From positions 62,001 through 126,000 of the forward strand of contig NZ_VOLT01000008.1 of assembly GCF_007954275.1 (NCBI RefSeq): a stretch of 64,000 nucleotides of DNA, given 5' to 3'. The position numbers and the translations under genes are program-made. The DNA comes from Colwellia demingiae (GTDB lineage: Bacteria > Pseudomonadota > Gammaproteobacteria > Enterobacterales > Alteromonadaceae). Below, in pieces: positions 1 through 9,586 of the stretch (positions are counted from its first letter, which is position 1; each line of letters opens with the position of its first letter). Below the pieces are notes generated by a model, which was given only the letters and a program-made list of their open reading frames with translations, was not told the DNA's origin and searched no databases.

Positions 1-1710
1 CCCCGTGAAGAATCTTATGATTATACTGATGACAGCTACGCACAAACACCAAACGAGCTATTTAGTTTGTTTAGTAGCTTTAACACAGAAATTGCTGATG
101 ATACTGAGCTTAATGTTGATTTTATGTATACCCGCCGTGAATCAAACCAACAAATGGCGCCACAACCGGCAGATATTGAGTTAGACCGAAGTAAACTTGA
201 TGATGGATATAACGATAAGTTTGATAAGTTTGACAAAGATGGCAACCCGGTCGATACCTTAACTTATAAACGTCGTATGACAGACGCCGGTCCTCGTATT
301 TATGAACAAGAGACCGATACCTACCGTGCTTCTGTCGGTTTGACGGGTTTATTAAGTAATGATTCACAGTGGGATATGTCAGCGACTTATGGCCGTAATG
401 ACTCAAAAGATAGCGTGGCTAATTCAATTCATGCGGGCAATATGGAAAAAAGCATTTATCAATATCAAGATGATTGGTTTAGTGGTGACCCAATGAATAG
501 TGACTTCTTAGCGAGTGAAGGCATTATGTATACAGAACAAAATGAAGGTGGTAATGAACAATTTACTTTAGCCGCGGGTTATAGTGGCGTTAATGATTAC
601 GATATTGGTTACGCTGTCGGCGTCGAAACCCGTTATGAAAGTGGCTATTACACACCAGATTTAATTACTCAAGCTGGTGAAAGTACCGCAGCACAGCAAT
701 TCGCTACAGAAGGTAACTACTCGGTACAATCACTTTATGGTGAAATTTCTTTACCGGTAACCGATTCTTTCACTATTGAAGCCGCGACCCGGTATGATAA
801 CTACTCAACTTTTGGTGGCGCAGCTACGTGGAAGTTAGGTGCAACCTATAGTATTACTGATAGCTTGATGGTCAGAGCCGTTGCGGCAACAGGCTTTAGA
901 GCACCAAGTGTTAGTGAATTATATGGTGGTGACTCTGGTTCTTTTGATTATTTAACTGACCCATGGAAAAACGAGGAAGATCCTCAAATTAAAGTTAATT
1001 ATACCAGTGATGCAGACCTAAAGCCGGAAGAAAGTGAGTCATTTACTGCCGGTGTAGTATGGGAAGTTACCAAAGGCCTTTCTACTACTATGGATTACTG
1101 GAAGTTTGATATTACCAACGCTATTAGCCGCGTGAATGTACAGAACGAAATGAATCAGTGCTTTAGTGGTAATAACCCAGCAGCCTGTGAAACCATTAAT
1201 ATTACCCCTGAGGGTGATTTATCCGATATGACGTCAACTTTAACTAATATTGGTCAACAAAATACTTCAGGTATTGACTGGAATGTCAGCTATGCTGCTG
1301 GCATATTTAAAGTGATGCTTGATACTACTTATTTACTTGAATTTGAAGAAGATGGTGTAAGTTATGAAGGCACCATTGATGGAAACATGGGTGGTTACTC
1401 GCAATTAAAATCTAACTTAACCGTTAGCGCCGATTTAACTGAAGATATAAACTTACTTTATACAGCTAATTATATCCAAGGAATGGAAGGTAATGCTTGG
1501 GGTGACGAATACACTACAGATGATGTGATTTATCATAATATTTCTGCTGCATATCATATTAATGATGACTGGCAGGTTACCGGCGGGATTAAAAACTTGT
1601 TTGATACGGAGCCTGAAGAAGTTCCTGATGGCAATGACATGAATACAGTGCCAAACATCTATGATGTAATTGGTCGTACTTTCTTTGTAAATACTTCGTA
1701 TAAGTTTTAG
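1..1710 (+). CDS. TonB-dependent outer-membrane receptor, 3' part
   Basis: The frame is open from the first base, so the gene begins outside the window and only the C-terminal ~569 residues are visible. The sequence is rich in alternating aromatic and polar residues typical of beta-barrel strands. It has the receptor-barrel phrase 'ATGFRAPSVSELYGG', a 'LKPEESESFTAG' stretch, 'GIKNLFDTEPEE' near the end, and a C-terminal Phe (FVNTSYKF) as expected for BAM-assembled proteins. The family takes up siderophores, vitamin B12, sugars or peptides across the outer membrane using TonB energy. The plug domain and TonB box are missing here, so the substrate cannot be guessed. A hairpin terminator follows the stop codon. 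Confidence 0.9.
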   Translation, partial: PREESYDYTDDSYAQTPNELFSLFSSFNTEIADDTELNVDFMYTRRESNQQMAPQPADIELDRSKLDDGYNDKFDKFDKDGNPVDTLTYKRRMTDAGPRIYEQETDTYRASVGLTGLLSNDSQWDMSATYGRNDSKDSVANSIHAGNMEKSIYQYQDDWFSGDPMNSDFLASEGIMYTEQNEGGNEQFTLAAGYSGVNDYDIGYAVGVETRYESGYYTPDLITQAGESTAAQQFATEGNYSVQSLYGEISLPVTDSFTIEAATRYDNYSTFGGAATWKLGATYSITDSLMVRAVAATGFRAPSVSELYGGDSGSFDYLTDPWKNEEDPQIKVNYTSDADLKPEESESFTAGVVWEVTKGLSTTMDYWKFDITNAISRVNVQNEMNQCFSGNNPAACETINITPEGDLSDMTSTLTNIGQQNTSGIDWNVSYAAGIFKVMLDTTYLLEFEEDGVSYEGTIDGNMGGYSQLKSNLTVSADLTEDINLLYTANYIQGMEGNAWGDEYTTDDVIYHNISAAYHINDDWQVTGGIKNLFDTEPEEVPDGNDMNTVPNIYDVIGRTFFVNTSYKF

Positions 1711-1760
1711 CAGGCCATAATTGCTGATTTTATTGTAGATAATTACAGCACCTCATATTA

Positions 1761-1787
1761 AAGGCGACTGCAAAGTCGTCTTTTTGG
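1761..1787 (+). terminator. Rho-independent terminator after the TonB receptor gene
   Basis: A 7-bp stem (GGCGACT / AGTCGTC, with one G-U pair) has a short GCAA loop and is followed by TTTTT. It lies 50 bases after the receptor stop codon. Confidence 0.75.
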
Positions 1788-1896
1788 ATCTCATTATCTT
1801 ATTGAAAGGTGCTTACCCATAAAATAAATATTGTTTTAGCTCATCATTTACCAATTCATTTACCGTTTTTACTCGTTTCCCTGCATTATTTAGGTA

Positions 1897-1940
1897 TATA
1901 ATGTTGTTACATAAAGCATGCACTAACACATAGGTTAGTG
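1897..1940 (+). promoter_or_regulatory. tatA upstream region: -10 box and leader inverted repeat
   Basis: TATAAT at 1897-1902 is a good -10 element, but I see no convincing -35 box. A perfect 7-bp inverted repeat, CACTAAC (1921-1927) and GTTAGTG (1934-1940), lies between it and the tatA start and would sit in the 5' leader. It may be a leader hairpin or an operator; its role is unknown. Confidence 0.4.
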
Positions 1941-1973
1941 ATGTGAGCATCAAATATCAGGAGTTAAATTATT

Positions 1974-2231
1974 ATGGGTGGAATCGGAATTTGGCAGCTA
2001 GTTATTGTTGCCGTGATCGTAGTGTTATTATTCGGAACTAAAAAATTACGTAATATAGGTGGTGATTTAGGTTCAGCGATTAAAGGCTTCAAAAGTGCTA
2101 TAGGTGAAGAAAAAGAACAAAAAAATAGTGCAGAAAAAACTTCAGATACTTTAGCTGATAGCTCAAAGAGCGCTACAGAAGAAGTGGTCAAAACAAAAGA
2201 AAGTAAGACTAAAGAAACTGATCAGGCCTAA
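1974..2231 (+). CDS. tatA: Sec-independent protein translocase subunit TatA
   Basis: TatA is the oligomeric pore-forming component of the twin-arginine translocase, which exports folded proteins across the inner membrane. The 85-residue protein has the family layout: a short N-terminal membrane helix (residues ~5-20, [15 protein letters not shown]), the FGTKKL hinge, an amphipathic helix with [12 protein letters not shown], and a polar, charged tail. AGGAG lies 10 bases before the ATG. tatB follows after 3 bases and tatC 2 bases after that, so the three form one operon. Confidence 0.96.
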   Translation: MGGIGIWQLVIVAVIVVLLFGTKKLRNIGGDLGSAIKGFKSAIGEEKEQKNSAEKTSDTLADSSKSATEEVVKTKESKTKETDQA

Positions 2232-2234
2232 TAT

Positions 2235-2702
2235 ATGTTTGATGTTGGCTTTTGGGAATTAATCCTCATAGCAATTATGGGCTTAGTTATTTTAGGTCCT
2301 GAACGCTTACCGGTTGCAATCCGTACTCTTCGTGGCTGGATGACAGGTGCTCGAAAGTTTAGTGACACGGTTAAATCTGAGCTTACAGAAGAATTACGCA
2401 TACATGAATTACATGCTAACTTAAAAAAAGCAGAACAAAGTAACTTAGAAAATTTAAGTCCCGAGGTTGCCGCGTCATTGAAATCGTTGCGAGAAGCCGC
2501 GGACTCTGTCTCTGAGCCTTTTAAAAAGGTCGACAGACAACCATTAGAATCAATGATTGCTTCTTCATTAGCTTCAGCCCCGCATGTTAAAGTTGAGCCG
2601 GAGACGGTGCAAGATAGTGAAGAGCCAAAGATATCAAGTGCTCCAACAGAAAATGCAGAAAAACCAGATAAACTAGTTAATCCAGAAAGTGATAAACTTT
2701 AA
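2235..2702 (+). CDS. tatB: Sec-independent protein translocase subunit TatB
   Basis: TatB works with TatC as the receptor for twin-arginine signal peptides. The protein has an N-terminal membrane helix starting [20 protein letters not shown], the characteristic [15 protein letters not shown] hinge and amphipathic helix, then a long polar tail rich in Glu, Lys and Ser. At 155 residues it is of usual length for gammaproteobacterial TatB. It sits between tatA and tatC. Confidence 0.95.
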   Translation: MFDVGFWELILIAIMGLVILGPERLPVAIRTLRGWMTGARKFSDTVKSELTEELRIHELHANLKKAEQSNLENLSPEVAASLKSLREAADSVSEPFKKVDRQPLESMIASSLASAPHVKVEPETVQDSEEPKISSAPTENAEKPDKLVNPESDKL

Positions 2703-2704
2703 CC

Positions 2705-3475
2705 ATGAGTACTCCCCCAGCACAAGTTGCCAGCCTGTTTGATCATCTTTTAGAACTGCGTAATCGTTTATTGCGAGCAATTCTCGGAGTAATGATAGTT
2801 TTTTGTTGTTTAGTCTATTTTGCACAAGATATATATCAATACGTGGCGCAGCCATTATTAGCTACCATGCCAGAAGGGTCACAAATGATAGCTACCGATG
2901 TCGCTTCTCCATTTTTTGCACCCTTTAAGTTAACTTTGGTTTTATCCCTATTTATTGCGATGCCATTCGTTTTATATCAAGTGTGGTCATTTGTTGCGCC
3001 TGGTTTGTACAGTAATGAAAAGCGTATGATTGCTCCGTTAATGTTTGGTTCTACACTGTTGTTTTATAGTGGAATCGCTTTTGCGTATTTTCTTGTATTT
3101 CCTGTGGTATTTGCCTTTTTTACTTCGGTCGCACCAGAAGGTGTTGTTATTGCCACTGATATCAGTAGTTATCTAGATTTCATCTTAAAACTATTTTTCG
3201 CTTTTGGTGCCGCATTTGAAATTCCTATCGCAATTATTTTAATGTGTTGGACAGGTATAACGACACCTGATAGCTTAAGAGAAAAGCGACCTTATGTTGT
3301 AGTAGGTGCATTTGTCATTGGTATGTTGTTGACACCACCTGATATTATTTCACAAACTATGTTGGCCGTGCCAATGCTAGTTTTATTTGAAGTGGGTATT
3401 ATTATTGCTTCGTTTTATCATAAAGAAGATGAAGATGAAGACGAATCGAATAATATAAAGGAAAATGAAAAATGA
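2705..3475 (+). CDS. tatC: Sec-independent protein translocase subunit TatC
   Basis: TatC is the polytopic core of the Tat receptor and binds the twin-arginine motif. The protein has 256 residues, about six predicted membrane segments, the N-terminal [14 protein letters not shown] motif, and the [28 protein letters not shown] region typical of the family (shown here in part). An acidic C-terminal tail (DEDEDESNN) ends the protein. The stop codon overlaps the next gene by 4 bases, which suggests translational coupling. Confidence 0.96.
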   Translation: MSTPPAQVASLFDHLLELRNRLLRAILGVMIVFCCLVYFAQDIYQYVAQPLLATMPEGSQMIATDVASPFFAPFKLTLVLSLFIAMPFVLYQVWSFVAPGLYSNEKRMIAPLMFGSTLLFYSGIAFAYFLVFPVVFAFFTSVAPEGVVIATDISSYLDFILKLFFAFGAAFEIPIAIILMCWTGITTPDSLREKRPYVVVGAFVIGMLLTPPDIISQTMLAVPMLVLFEVGIIIASFYHKEDEDEDESNNIKENEK

Positions 3476-3963
3476 CACGTAGCATTAAACTCACTTATTT
3501 TACCGTAATTACTAGCTTATTATTATCACCAACAGTGTTAGCCAAAGAAGAAAACCTTTCGGATAGAATTCAAGATTGTGTAAAAATAAGTCAAGATACG
3601 GCAATACTTACTTGTTTTGACCAACTGACAATTAAAAGCAGTACCATAAGTGCGGAGCCTGAAGTAACTGACTTGACAGCCGAACAAGTTGATTCCTTTT
3701 CTAAAGGGCAGGTGAAAAAAACGAGTGAAGAATTAGCTAACGAAATAAATTCTATTACCCTAACGATTAGTAAATTAAGCAAAACACCTTACGGGCAATG
3801 GAAAATTACCTTTGAGAATGGTCAAAAATGGCAACAAAAAGATAGTTATAAACTGAGTCTAAAAACAGGCCAACGCGTGGTTTTAACTAAAGGGGCGATT
3901 ACCTCTGTGTTTTTGCAAAAAGAAAATACTAAGAAACGTATTAAAGTAAAAAGGCTTAAATAG
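3472..3963 (+). CDS. Predicted secreted protein of unknown function in the tat operon
   Basis: I do not recognise a named family for this 163-residue protein. It has an N-terminal signal peptide ([18 protein letters not shown], cleavage likely after VLA). It then has the phrase [18 protein letters not shown], resembling the 'DC...D..RL.CYD' segment seen at the N terminus of many small periplasmic proteins. A basic C-terminal half could form a small beta domain ([15 protein letters not shown]). The start overlaps tatC by 4 bases and tatD follows after 12 bases, so it belongs to the operon. Lack of a twin-arginine motif suggests Sec export. Confidence 0.8.
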   Translation: MTRSIKLTYFTVITSLLLSPTVLAKEENLSDRIQDCVKISQDTAILTCFDQLTIKSSTISAEPEVTDLTAEQVDSFSKGQVKKTSEELANEINSITLTISKLSKTPYGQWKITFENGQKWQQKDSYKLSLKTGQRVVLTKGAITSVFLQKENTKKRIKVKRLK

Positions 3964-3975
3964 ATCGAGATTAAT

Positions 3976-4803
3976 TTGAATAAAAGCACTTTGATAGATA
4001 TTGGCGTTAACTTAACCAATAAGCGCTTTGAGAAAGACCGCGAAGATGTTATTCGACGGGCTCAAATGGCTCAATTAGATGGTTTGTTGATTACCGGTAC
4101 TAGTGTTGAAGAAAGCCAGAAAGCATTAGCTTTGTGCCAGCATTATCAAACAAGTTTTCCTGACTTTTTATATAGCACTGCAGGAGTGCACCCCCATGAT
4201 GCTGATCATGTAAGCGCTGACTACTTAGATCAACTCAAGTTGTTAGCGAAACAAGAGCATGTTAAGGCAATTGGTGAGTGCGGTTTAGATTTCAATCGAA
4301 ATTTTTCAGCACCAGCACAACAACAAAAGATATTTAGAGAACAAGTTACTTTAGCTTCAGAACTGCAAATGCCACTATTTTTGCATCAAAGAGATGCTTT
4401 TGACCCATGGTTTACTACGCTATCACCCTATTTCTCTAAAGTTCCTGCTATGGTTGCACATTGTTTTACCGGCTCTAAAGCTGAACTCACTCAGTGTATA
4501 GCAGCGGATATGTATATAGGAATCACAGGTTGGTTATGTGATGAGCGTAGAGGTCAGAGTTTACGGGATATTGTTAGTCTAATTCCTATAAATCGATTAC
4601 TCATTGAGACTGATGCTCCTTATCTAACACCTCGAACAATTCGACCAAAACCTAAAAGTAGCCGCAATGAACCGTGTTACTTACCATTTATAGTCAAAGA
4701 AATTGCCAGTATTACAGGTCTTGACCAAGAAGAGATTGCTTGGCAAACTAGCCGTAATGCCGCAAAGGTGTTTGATTTTCCTTCAAAGAAAGAAATGATA
4801 TAA
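3976..4803 (+). CDS. tatD: TatD-family metal-dependent hydrolase (deoxyribonuclease)
   Basis: TatD-family enzymes are TIM-barrel metallohydrolases with DNase activity; the link to Tat export is by gene order only. The protein has 275 residues. It shows the metal-site motifs DIGVNLTN at the N terminus, GVHPHDAD, AIGECGLD, LHQRDAF and the C-terminal IETDAPYLTPR. The start is TTG at 3976, with a weak GAGA five bases upstream; no ATG lies nearby in frame. It is followed directly by the diguanylate cyclase gene, with the stop codon adjacent to the next ATG. Confidence 0.93.
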   Translation: MNKSTLIDIGVNLTNKRFEKDREDVIRRAQMAQLDGLLITGTSVEESQKALALCQHYQTSFPDFLYSTAGVHPHDADHVSADYLDQLKLLAKQEHVKAIGECGLDFNRNFSAPAQQQKIFREQVTLASELQMPLFLHQRDAFDPWFTTLSPYFSKVPAMVAHCFTGSKAELTQCIAADMYIGITGWLCDERRGQSLRDIVSLIPINRLLIETDAPYLTPRTIRPKPKSSRNEPCYLPFIVKEIASITGLDQEEIAWQTSRNAAKVFDFPSKKEMI

Positions 4804-5685
4804 ATGAAGTCATTGGTTAGAGCAAAAATTGCAGGTTTTACTTCTTTGTTGATGACATATTCACCTGTAAGTAATGCTATGACTGAACAAAATGCCGAGC
4901 ACCTATGTTTGGGCATGGGAGTTTTCTTAGGGTGCTTAATTACCATCTTATTAGGTTTATATTTAACTCGACATTTTCGAAGAAGATACCAAAAAATGTT
5001 ACAGCAGCTTCAGCTTGCAAAAAGTAATGCTAAAATCGCTGAGCAAACGATGAAAACCTTGGCAAATGAACAACAAGATAGCCAAGACTTATTAGAAGAA
5101 AGGGTACAAGAGCGTACATTAGAACTGAACATTGCCTTGCAAGAGTTGGAAAGTGCCAATCAAGAACTTGAACGTAAAAATGTTTTAGATGAACTAACGG
5201 GTCTACATAATCGCCGATTTTATGATCAAAAAATAGTAGCCGAATACCGACGTAGTCGTCGTAACCTTACCGCGTTAAGTTTAGTGTTAATTGATGTAGA
5301 CCTTTTCAAAGCAGTTAATGATACTCATGGACACCTAGCAGGTGATCAATGTTTAATTTGGTTGGCCAATCATATAAAGCAGAGTTTAAAGCGAAGCACC
5401 GATAAAGCATTTCGTTACGGAGGAGAAGAGTTCTGCTTAATCTTACCTAATACCGATGCCAAAGGAGCGTTACTCTTTGCTGAACAATTACGCGTACAGG
5501 TACATGAGCAAGCTTTTCAATTTCGAGATGTCGAAATTCCACTGACAATCAGTTGCGGTATTTCTACTTATCAACAACAAGTTGATATTGGTCCCGAGCA
5601 AATATTTTCAGGTGCAGACAATGCTTTATATCAAGCTAAGCACAATGGCCGAAATCAAACCAAACAACACATTTTCACAGAATAA
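4804..5685 (+). CDS. Membrane-anchored GGDEF diguanylate cyclase
   Basis: This enzyme is predicted to make the second messenger cyclic di-GMP from two GTP. The 293-residue protein has one N-terminal membrane helix (residues ~36-56), a coiled-coil linker (~60-120) and a GGDEF domain (~125-290). The active-site loop is GGEEF, the commonest active variant. RSTD lies five residues upstream and fits the RxxD inhibitory site, so product inhibition is expected. No sensory domain is obvious; the linker may transmit a membrane signal. It begins directly after tatD and is followed by hemB 12 bases later. Confidence 0.92.
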   Translation: MKSLVRAKIAGFTSLLMTYSPVSNAMTEQNAEHLCLGMGVFLGCLITILLGLYLTRHFRRRYQKMLQQLQLAKSNAKIAEQTMKTLANEQQDSQDLLEERVQERTLELNIALQELESANQELERKNVLDELTGLHNRRFYDQKIVAEYRRSRRNLTALSLVLIDVDLFKAVNDTHGHLAGDQCLIWLANHIKQSLKRSTDKAFRYGGEEFCLILPNTDAKGALLFAEQLRVQVHEQAFQFRDVEIPLTISCGISTYQQQVDIGPEQIFSGADNALYQAKHNGRNQTKQHIFTE

Positions 5686-6744
<1,059 letters not shown>

Positions 6745-6791
6745 GCGCGCTTGACGATAAACAAGCTGCAGGTAGCAGTGTGAAAATATAA

Positions 6792-6822
6792 TAAAAAAGC
6801 GCGATTTAATCGCGCTTTTTTA
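6792..6822 (+). terminator. Terminator after hemB, probably bidirectional
   Basis: An AAAAAGCGCGAT / ATCGCGCTTTTT stem with a TTA loop is flanked by A and T runs on both sides. It lies between the convergent hemB and glutathione transferase genes. Confidence 0.9.
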
Positions 6823-6866
6823 TGGGTAAATATTGAATCTATTTTAAAGACTTACTGTATTTGTCA

Positions 6867-7510
6867 CTATAATTTCTTAGCGGTAAGTATTTTTTGACAT
6901 GATGGCCTTGTCATTAAATCAGCTAAGTATTGCTCTACTTTTGGGTAGTCACCTATTAAGTTAAAACCAGCGGGTAAGCAGGAGATATAATGCAACATAG
7001 GCGCTAGTAAGGCATCTGCTATGGTAAATTCTTGAGAAGATAAGGCTGTCTTTTCAGTTAGCAGTTGTTCAATAATGCCAAAAGTAGCAGCTGCTTTTGG
7101 TTGTACTTCTTTAACGACGTCAAAGCGGATACTATTATTTTCTCCCTTTGGAAAAGCAAATTCTAGTAAATATTCTCGAACTAATACCTTATCCATGTCT
7201 ATTGAAATAAGTGCACAAAGCGCGTCATGCCGTGCATAATCGTGATTAGCTGCTTGTCTGCATCAAGATAGCGGCAAATACTGGCTGTTTCAGGTAAAGT
7301 TAGTTCCTCTTGTGGCTTACTTTCAAGTAACACGGGTATTTTGCCAAAAGGGTGCCAATTGAGATGTTGTTCGCCTTTAAAAGTAACATCGTTACCATTT
7401 ACTTCAAAACCCACAGTGTAAGCAACCTGCTTTTCTTCGCATACAAGCATGACGGAACGAACAAAATTTGAAAAACTTGGTCCGTAAATATGTACTGGTT
7501 TTACTGTCAT
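6867..7510 (-). pseudogene. Glutathione S-transferase gene broken by a frameshift
   Basis: Two adjacent reading frames encode the two halves of one glutathione S-transferase. The upstream frame (7510-7199, 103 residues) is the thioredoxin-like N-terminal domain, with PSFSNFVRSVML, FGKIPVLL and the glutathione-binding ETASICRYLD. The downstream frame (ATG at 7196, stop at 6867) is the helical C-terminal domain, with FTIADALLAPML, the N-capping/hydrophobic-staple region. The downstream frame remains open upstream of its ATG and reads QAANHDYARHDALCALI, the expected join. The offset is 2 modulo 3, so loss of one base near 7240-7260 (or gain of two) explains it. It could be a true pseudogene or a sequencing error. 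It is divergent from a TetR gene. Confidence 0.85.
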
Positions 7511-7570
7511 ATATTTCTTCCTTATTTATATAAATAACTTTATTAGGAAATAATCTAGTTTCATTGATAA

Positions 7571-7586
7571 TATGTTCAAGAACATA
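7571..7586. promoter_or_regulatory. Candidate TetR operator
   Basis: TATGTTC AA GAACATA is a perfect 7-bp inverted repeat with a 2-base centre. It lies in the 146-base divergent space between the glutathione transferase and TetR genes, where a local repressor would be expected to bind. The assignment is inference. Confidence 0.45.
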
Positions 7587-7656
7587 CTTTAAAAATTTGA
7601 AATACTGGTTTGATGATTAAGTATTTAATACCAACCGAAATCATTGGAGTTTTGTG

Positions 7657-8226
7657 ATGGCGTGGCAAGAAACTCATAAAGAGCAATCAAAAGATAGGAT
7701 ATTAAAAAGTGCTGCGATGCTTTTTACTCATCACGGTTTTGAAAAGATATCGATAGACCAAGTGATGAAAAATGCCGAACTCACCAGAGGAGCATTTTAT
7801 AGCCACTTCAGTTCGAAAAGTGATCTATACGCGCAAGCAATAAGTAAAGCTGCAAAAGTAGCCTACAAACGTAAGCCAGTAAATTGTCCCCAGAATATGA
7901 AAGACTTTGCTCAATACTATTTAAGTAGTGAACATAGGGATAATAATTATGAACAGGCATGTCCATTAGCTTTTTTGGTTTCAGATATTAGTCAACAAGA
8001 TAATCAAGTTAAAGAGACTTATACCAAGACATTGAAAGCCTTTCTAGCGCAAGCTCAATCATTAACCGTCAGTCGAGAAAAAGCCCTACAAAGCGCAGTG
8101 CTGATGATTGGTGGACTCGCTATATCAAGGGCTCTAGATGATAAAGACTTTAGCAATGAACTGTTAGCTGCTTGTCAAAAAGGGGTAATTTCATTATCAA
8201 CAGAAGAGGACACTGATGTCAGCTGA
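7657..8226 (+). CDS. TetR/AcrR family transcriptional regulator
   Basis: This is a one-component repressor of the TetR family with 189 residues. The N-terminal DNA-binding domain contains RILKSAAMLFTHHGFEKIS, the recognition helix region TRGAFYSHFSSK and the usual SDLYAQAI continuation. The C-terminal ligand domain includes CPLAFLVSDIS, seen in regulators of the TetR_C_33/NemR-like kind. I chose the ATG at 7657 because GGAG lies seven bases upstream; a GTG at 7654 is too close to it. It is divergent from the broken glutathione transferase and overlaps the next gene by 11 bases. Confidence 0.9.
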   Translation: MAWQETHKEQSKDRILKSAAMLFTHHGFEKISIDQVMKNAELTRGAFYSHFSSKSDLYAQAISKAAKVAYKRKPVNCPQNMKDFAQYYLSSEHRDNNYEQACPLAFLVSDISQQDNQVKETYTKTLKAFLAQAQSLTVSREKALQSAVLMIGGLAISRALDDKDFSNELLAACQKGVISLSTEEDTDVS

Positions 8227-8518
8227 ATGGAGCATAATACTACTAAACGCTGTGATTATCGTTATTGCTTATGCTTGGGTGTATCCCAAATTGGCAGGTA
8301 AGAATATCAATAAGGTGGCGGTATTTGACTGCGTAACTTCTGGTTTAGCATTGGTTATTGTGGCAAATAAATATTGGGGAAAGGGCGTTGAATTTTCTTT
8401 TCTATTGTTTGAGTTAAATTGGTTTTGGTTTACCTTGTTAAGTTACAGTGTCATTGAAATACCTATTGCACTTTGGTATTTCAGAGCTTCACTATGTAAA
8501 GATAACCCTGGTAAGTAA
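8216..8518 (+). CDS. Small integral membrane protein of unknown function
   Basis: I do not recognise this family. The 100-residue protein has about three hydrophobic segments (residues ~5-24, ~36-52 and ~62-90), rich in Trp, Phe and Tyr, with few charges. It overlaps the upstream TetR gene by 11 bases and is probably translated with it, so the regulator may control it as well as the divergent transferase. Confidence 0.75.
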   Translation: MSAEWSIILLNAVIIVIAYAWVYPKLAGKNINKVAVFDCVTSGLALVIVANKYWGKGVEFSFLLFELNWFWFTLLSYSVIEIPIALWYFRASLCKDNPGK

Positions 8519-8561
8519 AGGTGAATAAAAAGAAATAGCTAAAGGTAATATGGGGTTACGG

Positions 8562-9554
8562 CTAGATAATCTTAGCGTCAGGGACTAATTCAAAGAGTAA
8601 ACCTTCACGCAGTGCGCCACTTGAAAGGCATAGTGTTTCAATATGCAGACATTGAAATAAAGCGATTAAAATGCTTAAACCGCTGGCTAATACCGCCGTA
8701 CGATCAGCTCTTAGCCCTGCTATCTCAATATTATCTATAGTTTTACAATCGATCAGTATTTGCTGAATCTCATAAAGAAATTCTAAGGTGATAACTGGTG
8801 TTTGCTGACGTTGGATAAGTATCTCAGCCATGGCTTGCATAGTACCAGAGCTTCCAACCGCAGATTGCCAACCAAGTTGAATGAACTCTGCTTTCACGGT
8901 GTTGATAATATCGGCAGCACCGGCAATACATTGATTAAAATTTTCTTTTTTTAATAGATCATCAGTAAAGTACTTGCCAATAAAACTAACGCAACCAATG
9001 TTTAAACTAACCACTTTTTTCGCAGTACAACCTAAACCAACGATAATTTCGGTACTAGCTCCGCCAATATCGAGGACTAATTGCTTAGCAGAAGATTGCT
9101 GGATATTTGATATAGAGGTATGGGCAACACCAGCATAAATTGTTTTGGCCTCTTGTTCTCCGCTCAGTAATTTTATTTCTTTGGGTAAAATTTTCTTAGC
9201 GGCATCAAAAAACACCTGATTATTCTTAGCAATGCGTAATGCAGCTGTTGCGACAATAAGAATATTATTTACTGGAATACTATTGAGATATAAAGCGAAG
9301 TTTTTAATACAATCAAGACCGCGTGTTATGGCATCATCTGTAAGTAGATTATTACTAGTTAAACCCGCAGCTAAGCGAACTTTTTGCTTAACTTTGTTAA
9401 CGGTTTTTATAGATTTACCCGTTGGTGTTGTCACTAATTGGGTAATAAGGAGGTGGAAACTATTAGAGCCTAAATCGACCACAGCATAATGATTTTTATC
9501 ATACTGTGGAATTGCCATTTTTGTGGCTTGATTTTGGCTCACTAGATCAGTCAA
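8562..9554 (-). CDS. gppA: Ppx/GppA family phosphatase (exopolyphosphatase or pppGpp phosphohydrolase)
   Basis: Family members hydrolyse polyphosphate or convert pppGpp to ppGpp. The 330-residue protein has the ASKHA-fold phosphate-binding motifs VVDLGSNSFHLL at the N terminus, ATAALRIAKN, SGEQEAKTIYAG, LVLDIGGASTEI and GSSGTMQAMAE. It contains only the N-terminal catalytic domains; E. coli Ppx and GppA have about 500 residues with an extra C-terminal HD-like domain. It lies 32 bases downstream of rhlB, the arrangement known for gppA in enterobacteria, which is the basis for the symbol. Substrate preference is not decided by sequence. Confidence 0.88.
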   Translation of the reverse strand: MTDLVSQNQATKMAIPQYDKNHYAVVDLGSNSFHLLITQLVTTPTGKSIKTVNKVKQKVRLAAGLTSNNLLTDDAITRGLDCIKNFALYLNSIPVNNILIVATAALRIAKNNQVFFDAAKKILPKEIKLLSGEQEAKTIYAGVAHTSISNIQQSSAKQLVLDIGGASTEIIVGLGCTAKKVVSLNIGCVSFIGKYFTDDLLKKENFNQCIAGAADIINTVKAEFIQLGWQSAVGSSGTMQAMAEILIQRQQTPVITLEFLYEIQQILIDCKTIDNIEIAGLRADRTAVLASGLSILIALFQCLHIETLCLSSGALREGLLFELVPDAKII

Positions 9555-9586
9555 TGTGCTTTATATCCAAGGCTGCAGCTAATTAG

